64,000 nt of DNA, taken from positions 40,001 to 104,000 of the forward strand of contig CAUYUJ010019284.1 of NCBI GenBank assembly GCA_963575745.1. The letters run 5' to 3'. The stretch comes from Prorocentrum cordatum (Eukaryota > Sar > Dinophyceae > Prorocentrales > Prorocentraceae). The notes beneath the pieces were generated by a model. It had not been told where the DNA came from and did no database searches. It was given only the letters and a program-made list of their open reading frames with translations. Made by a program: the position numbers and the translations under genes. This document shows positions 10,961-21,403 of this stretch, piece after piece; position 1 is the stretch's first letter; the number at the start of each line of letters is the position of its first letter.

Positions 10961-11834
10961 TGGTCGATCCGGCCAGAAAAGAAGATGTGATAACTTTGGG
11001 TCGGTTTTGCTAAGATTTGAAAGATATTTGACAATTCATTTTGAGAAACCAAATTTTTCGCACCTGTAAACGACTTCGAAGGCCTCTGCGTCTTAATAAC
11101 TCGTAGAGCTTTCCTTAGCAAGTTATTGCTGGAAGCTTAATAAGTAATTCCGGGGCGCTGGAGAGCTAGTTGGCAAGAAAAATCTCGACGGACCTTTTGC
11201 TGACTTTTGGTCGGTTGAAAATTTTGTTCTCGAAATTCAACAATTCGTTTGAGCTCTAGTATTTTTCTGACCATATTCGATCTTAGTCCCGCTCGCCTTC
11301 TTAATCTCAGCTCGATCGGGTAAATATTTCTGCAAAAAAGCATCGCGGCGGGATCGGCTGTTTCGAGTCATCTTGATACGCGTTGTCGGTATTTTGTACT
11401 TAACTCGAGCTGTAGGACAGCTACAGAGCTCATTCTCACAGAAATCGATTGCGAATCATCAGGCGCGTTCGTCTGTTCCATCTAGAGGTCTGAAATCGGT
11501 CTGCTGCCCGAGCTAGGTTCGCGAAACTATTCGTGTTGTTGGAGTCATCTTGAGAGGTGCTGACAGTTTTCTGCACTTATCTCGGGCTGTAGGGGGGCTA
11601 CAGGGCTCGTGCTCACAGGAATCGATTCGGAGACATCAGGCGCGTCCGCCTGCCGAATCCAGAGCTCAGAACTCGGTGTGCTGCCCGAGCTAGGTTCGCA
11701 AAACTATTCGTATTCGTCGAGTCATCTTGAGAGGTGCTGTCCGTTTTCTGCACTTAACTCGAGCTGTAAGGGGGCTGCAGGGCTGGTAATCACAGGAATC
11801 GATTCGGAGACATCAGTCGCGTCCACCTGTCGCA
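10961..11834 (+). repeat. Type A fragment, type B head and array without tail
   Basis: 10961-11096 is a truncated type A body (AG|TTGG start). A variant left end and type B head run to about 11364, followed by three ~177-bp units. The last unit is cut at 11834 by the left end of the next element, so this copy has no tail hairpin. Confidence 0.7.
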
Positions 11835-12233
11835 TACCTCGTAGAGCTCTTCGTGATCGATGAGCTAAGAGGAATTCCGGCGCGGGGTGGAGCTAGTTGG
11901 CCGACCCGACCAAAAGAGACAATGTGGCACATTTTGGTCGGTTTTCCTAAGTTTTGAAAGATATTCGACAATTCATTCTGAAAAAGCAGATTTTTACGCC
12001 GAGCATTGGTATATAAACTTTGTTCCCTGAGCAGCTCAGCTCTCTAGAGCCAGTTTTACTATCGGAAAATTAGGAGCAACCAACATGAAATTGATACGGA
12101 AAAATGTGAATTCGATTTTTTGTAGAAATACCCAGAGAAACTCCCTGCTTCGATCCTGAGCACTCTTACGCGTGCAAGGAGCTCTACGAGGTTGCCGGCG
12201 GTGACCAGGTTGACGGTTCACCGCCGGCGCCAG
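11835..12233 (+). repeat. Complete type D hairpin-tailed element
   Basis: The left end TACCTCGTAGAGCTC sits inside a 177-bp unit. The type D body has TATATAAACTTTGTTCCCTG and CTCTAGAGCCAG. The right end is GAGCTCTACGAGG with a GTGA/TCAC tail at about 12194-12232. At about 400 bp it matches the length of complete type A copies. Confidence 0.8.
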
Positions 12234-12719
12234 TTCAGAGCCCTGAACTCGGCCTGCTGCCCGAGCTAGGTCCGCGAAACTGTTCGTATTGTTCGAGTCA
12301 TCTTCAGAGGTGCTGTCGATTTTCTGCACTTAACTCGGGCTGTAAGGGGGCTGCAGGGCTGGTAATCACAGGAATCGATTCGGAGACATCAGGCGCGTCC
12401 GCCTGTTGCATTGAGATGTCTGAGCTCGGTCTGATATTCGAGCTAAATTCGCGAAACTATGTGTATTGTTCGAGTGATCTTGAGAGGTGCTGTCGATTTT
12501 CGCACGTAACTCGGGCTGTAGGAGAGCTACGGAGCTCGTGCGCACAGAAAACGATCCAGAAGCATGAGGGGCGTTTGGCTCTTGCATCGAGAGGTCTGAA
12601 ATCGCTTAGGCTGAAAAACTATTCGTTCTCTGCAATTTTCTTCGACATGATATATGCTCAGGAAGCTCTACGAGTCCCCCGGCGGTAAGGAAGGTTGACG
12701 GTTTACCGCCGGCGCCCAG
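12234..12719 (+). repeat. 177-bp array fragment with tail
   Basis: About 2.5 units joined at an internal point of the unit (CAG|TTCAGAGCC). The terminal variant unit and a tail hairpin of the GTAA/TTAC form (about 12677-12718) follow. Confidence 0.8.
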
Positions 12720-12919
12720 TATGAGCTCTATAGGCGCTCTTTTACTATCGAAACACTTGGCGCAACCAACTTCTCGTCCACACGAAAAAAAATAATGTTG
12801 ATTTTTCGAGAAATGCCTCCAGAAGCTCTCGTCTTCGACTCCGAGCACTCTCACGCGTGGAAGGAGCTCTACGAGGTTCCCGGCGGTGACCAGGTTGACG
12901 GTTCACCGCCGGTGCCAGT
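12720..12919 (+). repeat. Type A element, strongly 5'-truncated
   Basis: This begins at TATGAGCTCTATAGG, about 200 bp into the type A body, directly after CCCAG. The tail hairpin is at 12879-12918, right arm ACCGCCGGTG. Confidence 0.8.
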
Positions 12920-14281
12920 ATTTCCCGTTCCGAAGGGTCTCTTCGCTCTCCGGGATTTGGACGCTACCAAGTACCTCGTAGAGCTCTCCGGCATCGATGA
13001 GCTAGAGGAATTCCGGCGCGGGGTGGAGCTAGTTGGCCGACCCGGCCTTAAGCGACAAAGTAGCTCGTAGAGCTTCCCTTAGCTAGTTGCTGGAAGCTTA
13101 AGAGTAATTCTGGCGCGCTGGAGAGCTAGTTGGCAAGAAAAATCTCGACGGACCTTTTGGTGACTGTTGGTCGGTTGAAAATTTTGTTCTCGAGATTCAA
13201 CAATTCGTTTGAGCTCTAGTATTTTTCTGACCATGTTCGATCTCATTCCCGCTCGCCATCTTAATCTCAGCTCGATCGGGTACATATTTCTGCAAAAAAG
13301 CGTTGCGGCGGGATCGGCTGTTTCGAGTCATCTTGATACGCGTTGTCGGTATTTTGTACTTAACTCGAGCTGTAGGGCAGCTACAGAGCTGATTCTCGCA
13401 GAAATCGATTGCGAATCATCAGGCGCGTTCGTTTGTGCCATCTAGAGGTCTGAACTCGGTCTGCTGCCCGAGCTAGGTTCGCGAAACTATTCGTATCGTT
13501 CGAGTCATCTTGAGAGGTGCTGTCAGTTTTCTGCACTTAACTCGGGCTGTAGGGGGGCTACAGGGCTCGTACTCACAGGAATTGATTCGTAGACATCAGG
13601 CGCGTCCGCCTGCCAAATCGAGAGCTCAGAACTCGGTGTGCTGCCCGAGCTAGGTCGGCAGAACTATTCGTGTTCTTCGAGTCATCTTGAGAGGTGCTGT
13701 CCGTTTTCTGCACTTAACTCGAGCTGTAAGGGGGCTGCAGGGCTGGTCATCACAGGAATCGATTCGGAGACATCAGTCGCGTCCGCCTGTCGCATTCAGA
13801 GCTCTGAACTCGGTCTGCTGCCCGAGCTAGGTCCGCGAAACTATTCGTATTGTTCGAGTCATCTTCAGATGTGGTGTCAGTTTTCTGCACTTAACTCGGG
13901 CTGTCAGGGGTCTGCAGGGCTGGTAATCACAGGAATCGATTCGGAGACATCAGGCGCGTCTGCCTGTTGCATTCAGAGGTCTGAACTCGGTCTGATGCTC
14001 GAGCTAGATTCGCGAAACTATTTGTATTGTTCGAGTGATCTTGAGAGGTGCTGTCGATTTTCGCACGTAACTCGGGCTGTAGGAGAGCTACGGAGCTCGT
14101 GCGCACAGAAAACGATCTAGAAGCATGAGCGGCGTTCGGCTGTTGCATCGAGAGGTCTGAAATCGCTTAGGCTGAAGAACTATTCGTTCTCTGCAATTTT
14201 TTCCGACTTTATATATGGTCAGGAAGCTCTACGAGTCTCCCGGCGGTAAGGAAGGTTGACGGTTTACCGCCGGCGCCCAGT
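12920..14281 (+). repeat. Chimeric type B element with exact 177-bp units
   Basis: 12920-12970 is an inverted scrap of the GC-rich block. A left end lies at 12971 and a type B head at about 13060-13323. Units start at 13324, 13501, 13678, 13855 and 14032, so every spacing is exactly 177 bp (59 codons). That produces a 160-codon open frame at 13638-14120 with repeated LGLLPELGPRNYSYCSSH-like segments. I regard it as a by-product of unit length. The tail hairpin is at 14239-14280. Confidence 0.85.
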
Positions 14282-14595
14282 GGTGACTTTCGATCGGTTT
14301 TGCTAAGATTTCAAAGATATTTGACAATTCATTTTGAGAAACCAAATTTTTCTCACGTGTAGTGGGTTATGCCGCGTCTGCCAGTTAAATTTTCAGGCCC
14401 GTAGCTGCAGTATTACTATCGAAAGACTTGCAGGAACCGATTTTGGATAGAGACCGAAAAATCGAGTTTTTTCGAATTTTTCGGGTCTCGCTTCAGCAGT
14501 TTCCTTGATGTCTTCCGAGGAGCGCTGTGCAACGGAAGAGCTCTACGAGGTGCCCGGCGGTAACCTGGTTGACGGTTTACCGCCGGTTTCCAGTT
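14282..14595 (+). repeat. Type C element, 5'-truncated
   Basis: Joined at AG|TGGTGACTTT. It has the type C body with GCGTCTGCCAGTTAAATTTTC and GTAGCTGCAGTATTACTATCG. The tail is at 14552-14594, GTAA/TTAC form with CTGG in the loop. Confidence 0.75.
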
Positions 14596-14892
14596 GTCGG
14601 TTTTGCCAAGATTTGAGAGATATTTGATCATTTTTTTGAGAAAGCAGATTTTTCGCACCTGTGATCGACTATCAGGGCCTCTGCGTCTCAATTTGAGCTC
14701 TGTAGACGCACTTTTACTATCGAAGCACTTGGGGGAACCAACTTCATCTCGACATGAAAAAGATGAATGTTCATTTTTTCGAGAAATGCCTCCTGAAGCT
14801 CTCTCTTTCGACTCTGAGCACTTTACGCGTGGAAGGAGCTCTACGAGGTTCCCGGCGGTGACCAGGTTGACGGTTCACCGCCGGCGCCAGTC
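14596..14892 (+). repeat. Type A element, 5'-truncated
   Basis: Joined inside the body (TTGTCGGTTTTGCC). It has the type A motifs and a clean GTGA/TCAC tail hairpin at 14850-14891. Confidence 0.8.
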
Positions 14893-15268
14893 TATAGCTA
14901 GAGGAATTCCGGCGCGGGGTGGAGCTAGTTGGTCGACCCGGCGAGAAGGACAAAGTGATATCTTTTGGGTGTTTTTGCGAATATTTGAAAGATATTTGAC
15001 AATTCATTCGAGAAAGCAGATTTTACGCACCTGTAGTGGGTTAAGACGCGTCTGCCAGTAAAATTTTCAGGTCCGTAGCTGTAGCATTACTATCAAAACA
15101 CTTGGGGGGACCGACGTTGTATAAAAACAGAAAAACGTGATTTTTCGAGTTTCTCAGGTTTTGCTCTAGACGCTTTTTTCATGCTTACCGATGAGCGCCG
15201 TGTGAGAAAAGGAGCTCTACGAGGGCCCCCGCGGTAACCTGGTTGACGGTTTACCGCCGGTTCCAGTT
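14893..15268 (+). repeat. Type C element with partial left end
   Basis: Starts within the left-end hairpin (CTATAGCTAGAGGAATTCC). The type C body follows. The tail at about 15226-15267 has left arm CCCGCGGTAA, so one pair is lost relative to the consensus. Confidence 0.7.
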
Positions 15269-15523
15269 TGAAAGATATTTGACCATTTCTTTTGAGAAAG
15301 CAGATTTTTCGCACCTGTGGACGACTATGAGGGCCTCTGCGTCTTAATATGAGCTTTGTAGGCGCACTTTCACTATCAAAAGACTTGACGAAACCATGTC
15401 GACTCGAAAAAAATCATGTTTTCTCTTTTTCGAGAAATCCTTCCAGAAGCCCTCTCTTTTGATGCTGAGCACTCTTACGCGTGCAAGGAGCTCTACGAGG
15501 TTCCCGGCGGTGACCAGGTTGAC
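15269..15523 (+). repeat. Type A element; tail split by the 9.3-kb LINE nest
   Basis: Joined at CAG|TTTGAAAGATATTTG. The tail left arm and loop CCAGGTTGAC (15514-15523) are intact, and the same CCAGGTTGAC recurs at 24824-24833 before the right arm. It is therefore a 10-bp duplication flanking the insertion. Confidence 0.85.
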
Positions 15524-15709
15524 CTCGGCTCAAGAACGTCTCGGCTCAAGAACGTCTCTGCCTGGGTAACCTCCAGACGTTCTAGCGAGCCTCTGCCTCG
15601 GGGTGTGAGCCTGGCCTGCCCGGGTTCCCTCGAGGTTTTTGTCTGCTTACACTACATCTCCTGTATTGTACGCTGAATTCTTCTTCGTGGTATTGAGATA
15701 CTTTCTGGT

Positions 15710-17185
15710 GTGCTGCACTGCTGTCTATTGTCTGTCTGCATTTATTATCTCTTATTGAACGAGTGGAAGTTATTTGTGTGCTGGATTGTTGTTGACAGAA
15801 CGTCGTGCGACAGTCCTGAGGCTCAGCTAGCATTGAGGAGAGAGATAGGACTCGAGCATTGGGGTGAAAGCACTGAGGAGTGGTTTCGGCGTCAAAGGAA
15901 TTTGGACATACCCACAGAAGATTACCAGGACGAGAGAGTCAACTTCGATTACCTTGAGGAATACCAGCCGTGGGATCAGAAAGATCTGCAGGCACTTGAG
16001 GCAGCATCAAACAAACGTCAACGTGAGGACGATAGGAGCTGGTTAGATAAATACGGATTGAACGGTAATATTCTTGAGAATATGACTCATGTTGCTGCAG
16101 CGGCGGATGCCGCGATGACGGGGGATGGTGAGATTCGATCCAAACGTGCACGTGGCCCAGAGATTGAGGAGGAGAGGAAAGAGATGTTAGCGAAGGAGAA
16201 GGATCCATTCAAACAGATGATGATGAAGCATGTTTGGAAAACGGAGGATGCCCATGAGGATCTCATCCATGTTGTTCAATCGACGAAGACTGACATCAAA
16301 AGAGTTGATGACACACTCAAGTTGCATACGGAGCGAATGGACAAATCAGATGCACGGACAGATATTTTGGAGAAACAGGTTAAGCAAATTTTGGCTGGAT
16401 CTCCTGCAGCTTCGGTTTCGACTAGTGTGGGCCCTGGTGGCTCCTCTGGTGGAGGTGTAGGTTCGATCCCTCACGTGCAACAAGGGCGATCGAGCCAGTT
16501 CACACCAACTTATCTCGAACTAAAAGGGTGGGTTACTGATTGGTCGAATCAAGTAAGTCGGGGAAATCAAATGATACCCTGGGCGGATGCGTCACAGCTT
16601 ATATCGAATATGATTGGAACACTTCAGGGGGAGGAAAGGAATGCTTACGACAAAGATAAAACTGAACGATTAAACGGAGGAAGATATATGTACGGTAGTG
16701 TGAAGGTCGGTTTCAAAGAAGGGACACCACGGGACACTCTTTGGATAATAAAGAAATGGATGGATATGGTCTGTAAGGAACCAGCCGATCGTATTGCCCC
16801 GCCCCCAGGTTATACGTATCCAAATGCCGATGTTCTCACTCATGATATGGACACGCCAATCGATCCCAGAAAGATTCGTACGTTAGTGGAGTGTGCACCC
16901 TGGAAGCGTGATCATGTGAAAGCGGTTGCTCGTTTCTGTGGGACTTGGCGAAGTATGACCTCGGCTCATGTTCAAATCGAGATCCGTGGGGAGGTGGGGC
17001 CACCGAGGAGTCAGATTTGGACTCAAGCTGTTCCGAATTTCCGACCCGTCTGTTTTGCGACGTATACGAACACCACAGGGGCCTGGGTTCTTCATGCTGA
17101 TGCATGGGCTCGTATTGTTTCTATTTATCCTGCGCTGACGGTCCCCATGAATGATCTACTTCAGGAAGTGAATCGTAGGCAGTGA
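15710..17185 (+). CDS. LINE ORF1-like RNA-binding protein
   Basis: The open frame starts after a stop near 15676. The first non-AUG candidate is at 15710 and the first ATG is near 16081 (ENMTHVAAAA), so the start is uncertain. Middle part: a basic patch, then a heptad-rich segment (HVVQSTKTDIKRVDDTLKLH) that reads as a coiled coil, then a Gly/Ser linker. The C-terminal ~200 residues could be an RRM-like fold (ending NDLLQEVNRRQ). Coiled coil plus RRM is the L1 ORF1p layout. I see no zinc knuckle. It ends TGA followed by C, in frame with ORF2. Confidence 0.7.
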   Translation: MLHCCLLSVCIYYLLLNEWKLFVCWIVVDRTSCDSPEAQLALRREIGLEHWGESTEEWFRRQRNLDIPTEDYQDERVNFDYLEEYQPWDQKDLQALEAASNKRQREDDRSWLDKYGLNGNILENMTHVAAAADAAMTGDGEIRSKRARGPEIEEERKEMLAKEKDPFKQMMMKHVWKTEDAHEDLIHVVQSTKTDIKRVDDTLKLHTERMDKSDARTDILEKQVKQILAGSPAASVSTSVGPGGSSGGGVGSIPHVQQGRSSQFTPTYLELKGWVTDWSNQVSRGNQMIPWADASQLISNMIGTLQGEERNAYDKDKTERLNGGRYMYGSVKVGFKEGTPRDTLWIIKKWMDMVCKEPADRIAPPPGYTYPNADVLTHDMDTPIDPRKIRTLVECAPWKRDHVKAVARFCGTWRSMTSAHVQIEIRGEVGPPRSQIWTQAVPNFRPVCFATYTNTTGAWVLHADAWARIVSIYPALTVPMNDLLQEVNRRQ

Positions 17186-17188
17186 CGT

Positions 17189-20100
17189 TTGCGGCGCCTC
17201 GTCCGAGGCATACGTTTGGCGAGCTGGAACCTGAACAAAGCAGGTGAGGCTAATTTTAAATGTGCTGAGATTCTCCATCATATGAGGGCATGTGGTGGGC
17301 TCTTTGCATGTCAGGAAACTCAATACCTTGTGCATGGGGAATTTGAACGCTTGGGGTGGCGCATCAAAACTAGTTCGTGTAGCAAGGCAGCTCTCATCTT
17401 CGACAGATCTTGGGCGGCTGCCGTCCGTATGTTCTTCACTTGTTTCACGGGGTTCGTTATCGGTGTCTTTGGGTCAGAGAAGTCACCGCTTATTATTGTG
17501 TCAGCGTATTTGCCAGACCCTCATGTGGAGGATTGTGTAGAGATTGCTGCGGAGGTCTATGAGCAGATCGGTCGTGCTCGTAATGTTCTCCGCACTAAGT
17601 TTCCTCAGGCCAGCTTTTGTGTTCTGCTCGATGCAAATGTGGAGATTCCGCCTGGATGCAAGTTTACGTATAATGGGGAGGAGTATGAGGCTACTGGAAA
17701 GGAGGGTACTCGTACGGACAGAAGGTGGGAGAGAGGAGGAGACGGTACACAGCAGATTGAGAGGAGGAGTCGGAGGAGGAGGCTGAAGGAGCTGCTCTTA
17801 GAGTTCATGGAATCACATGGACTGAAGGCCGCCAACACTTTCGGTACTAGGAGGCATACCTGGGAGTCGTGGGGGGAGAACAAGTTTCTGACTTCGAAGA
17901 GGGTCCTGGATTACCTTATGGTCCCTCACCGTTGGGAGTTCTCGGATCTGGAGGTGAAGTGGTGTTTCAAGAGGGGTGGGAAGAAGCAGTTCAGTAGATT
18001 ATCCGATCACGCAATCATCACGGCGAGTTTCACTGACCCTGGGAATGTGATTGTTCGTCGCCCTGACCCCCAGCCTGGTCAGAAGTCTAGGCCGTCTCTG
18101 GTCGGATACAAGTGTTCGACTTGGGCTGATGAGCATCAGGCTCGACAGCATGTGGATTCGAATCTAGGCGGTGCTGCCTTCGCTCGTTCAAGGTGTCCGT
18201 CTGTGACCTGTCCACAGTGTCTGCAGAGTACTATGCTGGAGGCGTACTTATCACCGACGGTGGACTACTCCACCACGGGTGCGAGAAGACCGAGAGAGCC
18301 GTCCAGGCCGGTGCAGCTCACAAGAGCTGAGGAGGAGGTTAAGATGTGTCCGAAGGAGGATGTGGAGAGGTTGAGGAGGTTAAAGAATGAGGCTAATCGT
18401 CTACGCAGAGGTTATCGACGTGATATGATTATGTGCAGATGCCCCCCAACAAAGCGTAAGGTCAGATATACTATCAAACACTTAGTGGTGGATGGGAGGG
18501 AGACGGAGGACCGTGAGGAGTGGAAGGAGGAGCTCGACAAGTTCGTTCGTTTCAAGGTGTCGTCCGAAGAGATACGCAATTCCACCAACAGTATGATGGA
18601 GGAGATCAGGATGAGGGCTGTACATGAAGTACGATCCACATCAGTTGTGGGAATTAGTATGGCGCTGCTTCTCAGAGCACGGGCTCGGCTGCAGACCCAG
18701 AGGGCTACTGGGCCAGACGGGATACCGTGCGAGATTCTAAGGAGCTTGCCGTGGTGTGCTCTCAGAGCGATCCAGAGGTTGTTCGATAAAATCATCAAGC
18801 TCACGATTCCGTATCCTCAGTCGTGGCGTGAGATTCTCGTCTCTTTTATGCCAAAAACTCCAGGGATCACTAAGTTAAAAGACGGACGTTTGCTGTGTAT
18901 GCAGAATGCTGTTTCGAGATGGTTCAGTTCCTGTGTTGTTCTCTTGGTTGAGGGTCATATTGAAAGAAACGGAGTGTTTCGTCATATTGGGTTGTATGGT
19001 TTCCAGGAACATCGTCGTACACACGAAATCACGGCTAGCATCAAACACATAGGTCAACATGCTGCACAATGGGGAAAAGGGGAAACGGCACACTTGGCGA
19101 ACGCTGATGTCCTTCAGGCGTTCGATCACTGCACGGTGGCCAATGTCAGGCGCGGGTTGGATCATGCGAGTGTACCCCTATACCTACAGTATGCTCTACT
19201 TAACCCCTTGTGCGAATGTGTAGGCACTGTCTATTATGATGGGATTGAGGTGGTGGAGGTAAGGTGGGACAAATGTATTCGGACGGGAGGGCCTGAGGGC
19301 CCGTTGGCTTTCAACCTTATTGTTGCTGCTATGTGGGGCTCCACGATTCGAGAATGGGACGTACTAGGACTAGGTTATCGTATTGAGTTTGCGACTGGCT
19401 CGACTAGCTGTGTTTCGATTATTAATCACTTCCTTTGGGCGGACAACTGTTATGTATTGGCTCGGAGTCGGGAGGAACTCACGCGCGTGTCATACGGTCT
19501 AACTACACAGTTACATGACTATGGCATGAAATGGAAAGAATCCAGCCTATTGTACATGGTGTTCGGGGTCGACCCTCCGCGAGATGTGGAAGGGGAAATA
19601 CTACGCACTGCTGATCTTGTTCTCTCGATGGGGTCGGAGGAGTTTGGAGTGTATCGATTTAGAGGGACGACGGAGATGGAGGTGCTTGGGGCTCATATTT
19701 GTTCTGAACTACATGTGAATGAACATCCAGATTTGGACGCTAGTATTGACTCTGCTCGCAGGGCCTTCTGGGGGCAGGCGACCTTCTTCCGCTCCACGGC
19801 CATCCCGTTGAAAGATAAATATGAGAGGTATGCTCAGAGAGTTCAGAGTATTGTGCTCTACGCGGCGGAAGGATGCACGGTCGATTCTAGTTCATTGAGT
19901 GCCCTTCATATCTTTGAGGGTAAGTGCCTGTCTGTTAGGTCTCGTTGTATACGGAGGGAAGGGGAAAGTTATCAGGAATGGAATACGAGGAGGTATGAAC
20001 GTGCGAGACAAAAGTTTCATGATGCTCATTATGCGGGTATTGTACAGAAGTTTCTCAGAGTGCACTGGATGTGGGCAATTGACGTTCATGATTTTGCCCA

Positions 20101-21145
20101 TAGGTTGATCATAGATCGGGAGGCGTTGGAGGCAAACTCGACGAGAGCTTGGAGAGATTCTCGTTTCTCGTGTCTGGCGTTTGGCCGACTGTGGGATAGA
20201 AGGAGGACATATTCAAGCGAGGCTCTCAGATGTTGGGGGAATTGGAAGGAGGCCAGCTCGATGAAAAAACATCGGGGGGGACAGGAGAGTGTCGGACTTC
20301 GTCCGTGGTACTATTCATTGGAATCGTTTTATGGTTTATCCTGGTGGGATTTCTTTGCTGGAAGTTTTGAACATTTCATGGATTTCGCTGCTAATGTTTG
20401 TTCAAGTACTATGTTGAAGTACTTCCAAAAGAAGTGCAAAGGTTTGGCGTCCTCAGGGGTGCCTGTGTTCTTGAACTTGGATGGGGATGGAGGGGTTCAT
20501 ATAGGTCAGGATCGGGAGGATACACCAGCATATAGGGATCGTCTCAGCAAACGTATTGCGTTGCATAACATGCGTTGTACACAGTGGGACCTCGATACGG
20601 ACGGGATACCACTGGACATCCAGGGAGACTCACTGCTTGTAATTAACTGGCTCTGAGGGAAATGGAAAGTATTAGCCCAGGTTTACCAGAAAAGGGTGGA
20701 TACTCTGATTAATAAGTTGGACGATATGCAGGAAACTTACTCGGTGAGGCCTCCAGAGGCTGGCCGTGACTTCTTCTCTCATTCTTTTCGGGAATGGAAC
20801 CAGAGAGCTGACTTACTGACCCATCAGGCCCGTCAGGGCCACGTGTACGCCGATTTCGTTTACCTCAACGACTTTGAATCTCAGTGTTATATTCCTTGCC
20901 TTATCAAAGCCGGCTTTGATGGGGGAGTTTGTAGCCGCGGAAGTGCCTGTGGTGCATGGATACAGATTGGCCTGCGTAGCAAATATATCTTCTCGCGGAC
21001 CGACATCATTTTCAAGGATGTGTATCTCGCGGCTTGGTGTCTGCCACCAAGCGCCACTGTTGTAGATGCGGAACTTTCGGCGGCGGAGCGCATATGCGAG
21101 GTGCTCCCACAGGTTGTGCAGACCTTCTTTGATCATTCGCAGTGA
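17189..21145 (+). pseudogene. LINE ORF2: APE endonuclease, reverse transcriptase, permuted RNase H
   Basis: It reads from TTG at 17189 in the ORF1 frame. The APE endonuclease (about residues 5-290) has all expected motifs: SWNLNKAG, QETQ, SAYLPDP, LLDANVEI, HTWES, LDYLMVP and SDHAII. The reverse transcriptase (about 480-800) has ATGPDGIP, ADVLQAFDH (motif A), GGPEGPLAFN and FLWADNCYV, so the usual YxDD is WADN. The C-terminal domain (after about 910) holds RNase H motifs in permuted order, GDSLLVINWL, NQRADLLTHQA, FDGGVCSRGS, DAELSAAERI. A TGA at 20654-20656 replaces a Cys codon present in the 8.3-kb copy and removes most of the RNase H. Otherwise the frame is intact for 1,318 codons. Confidence 0.88.
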
Positions 21146-21354
21146 TATGCCACACATTGTTTCTTCTTTTCTGTGTCTTGTTTATTCCTGCAGCTTCGCT
21201 GTTCACTGACTCACTCATTTATCTTTGTGTGCTTTGCGTTTGATTGTGTCATTGCGGCATGTGATTCTCTTTATTCCTTCAGCTTCGCTGTGTGGTATAA
21301 GAGCTGACTGCTTGCGTGATGAATAAGAGGCTCTGTTTCGCCTGACACTTTGTT

Positions 21355-21383
21355 GGACCTGGCCTCAGTGGCCAAGACGGTCC
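21355..21383 (+). other. LINE 3'-terminal nested stem-loop
   Basis: GGACC..GGTCC encloses TGGCC..GGCCA, followed by GCAAAGACGC and an A run. It is identical in plan to 9729-9757. It is a candidate recognition structure for target-primed reverse transcription. Confidence 0.7.
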
Positions 21384-21403
21384 CCGCAAAGACGCAAAAA
21401 ACA

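Larger units (their letters stand above)
15524..21403 (+). mobile_element. Full-length non-LTR retrotransposon (LINE)
   Basis: About 5.9 kb. The 5' UTR begins with two 16-bp repeats containing GGCTCAAG. ORF1 and ORF2 share one frame, separated by a single TGA. The 3' UTR has the repeated mini-hairpin CAGCTTCGCTG, then the nested stem-loop (21355-21383) and an A-rich end. It lies in the loop of a tail hairpin in the same orientation as the other insertions. ORF2 has one further TGA, so this copy is probably dead, though recently. Clade assignment needs a phylogeny. The APE endonuclease plus RNase H makes an I/R1/jockey-like placement possible, but the permuted RNase H is not usual for those. 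Confidence 0.9.

Noticed and set aside
2690-14040. GTTCGAGTC in array units as a Pol III B box, making the units tRNA-derived
   Set aside because: It fits GWTCRANNC, but I found no convincing A box at the right distance and no tRNA-like fold. A short motif match in a repeat is weak evidence.
7408-14120. Repeat-encoded proteins of 100-160 codons (LGLLPELGPRNYSYCSS repeats)
   Set aside because: These come from ~177-bp units keeping phase. Arrays with 173-178-bp units lose the frame, and no start, signal or domain is visible.
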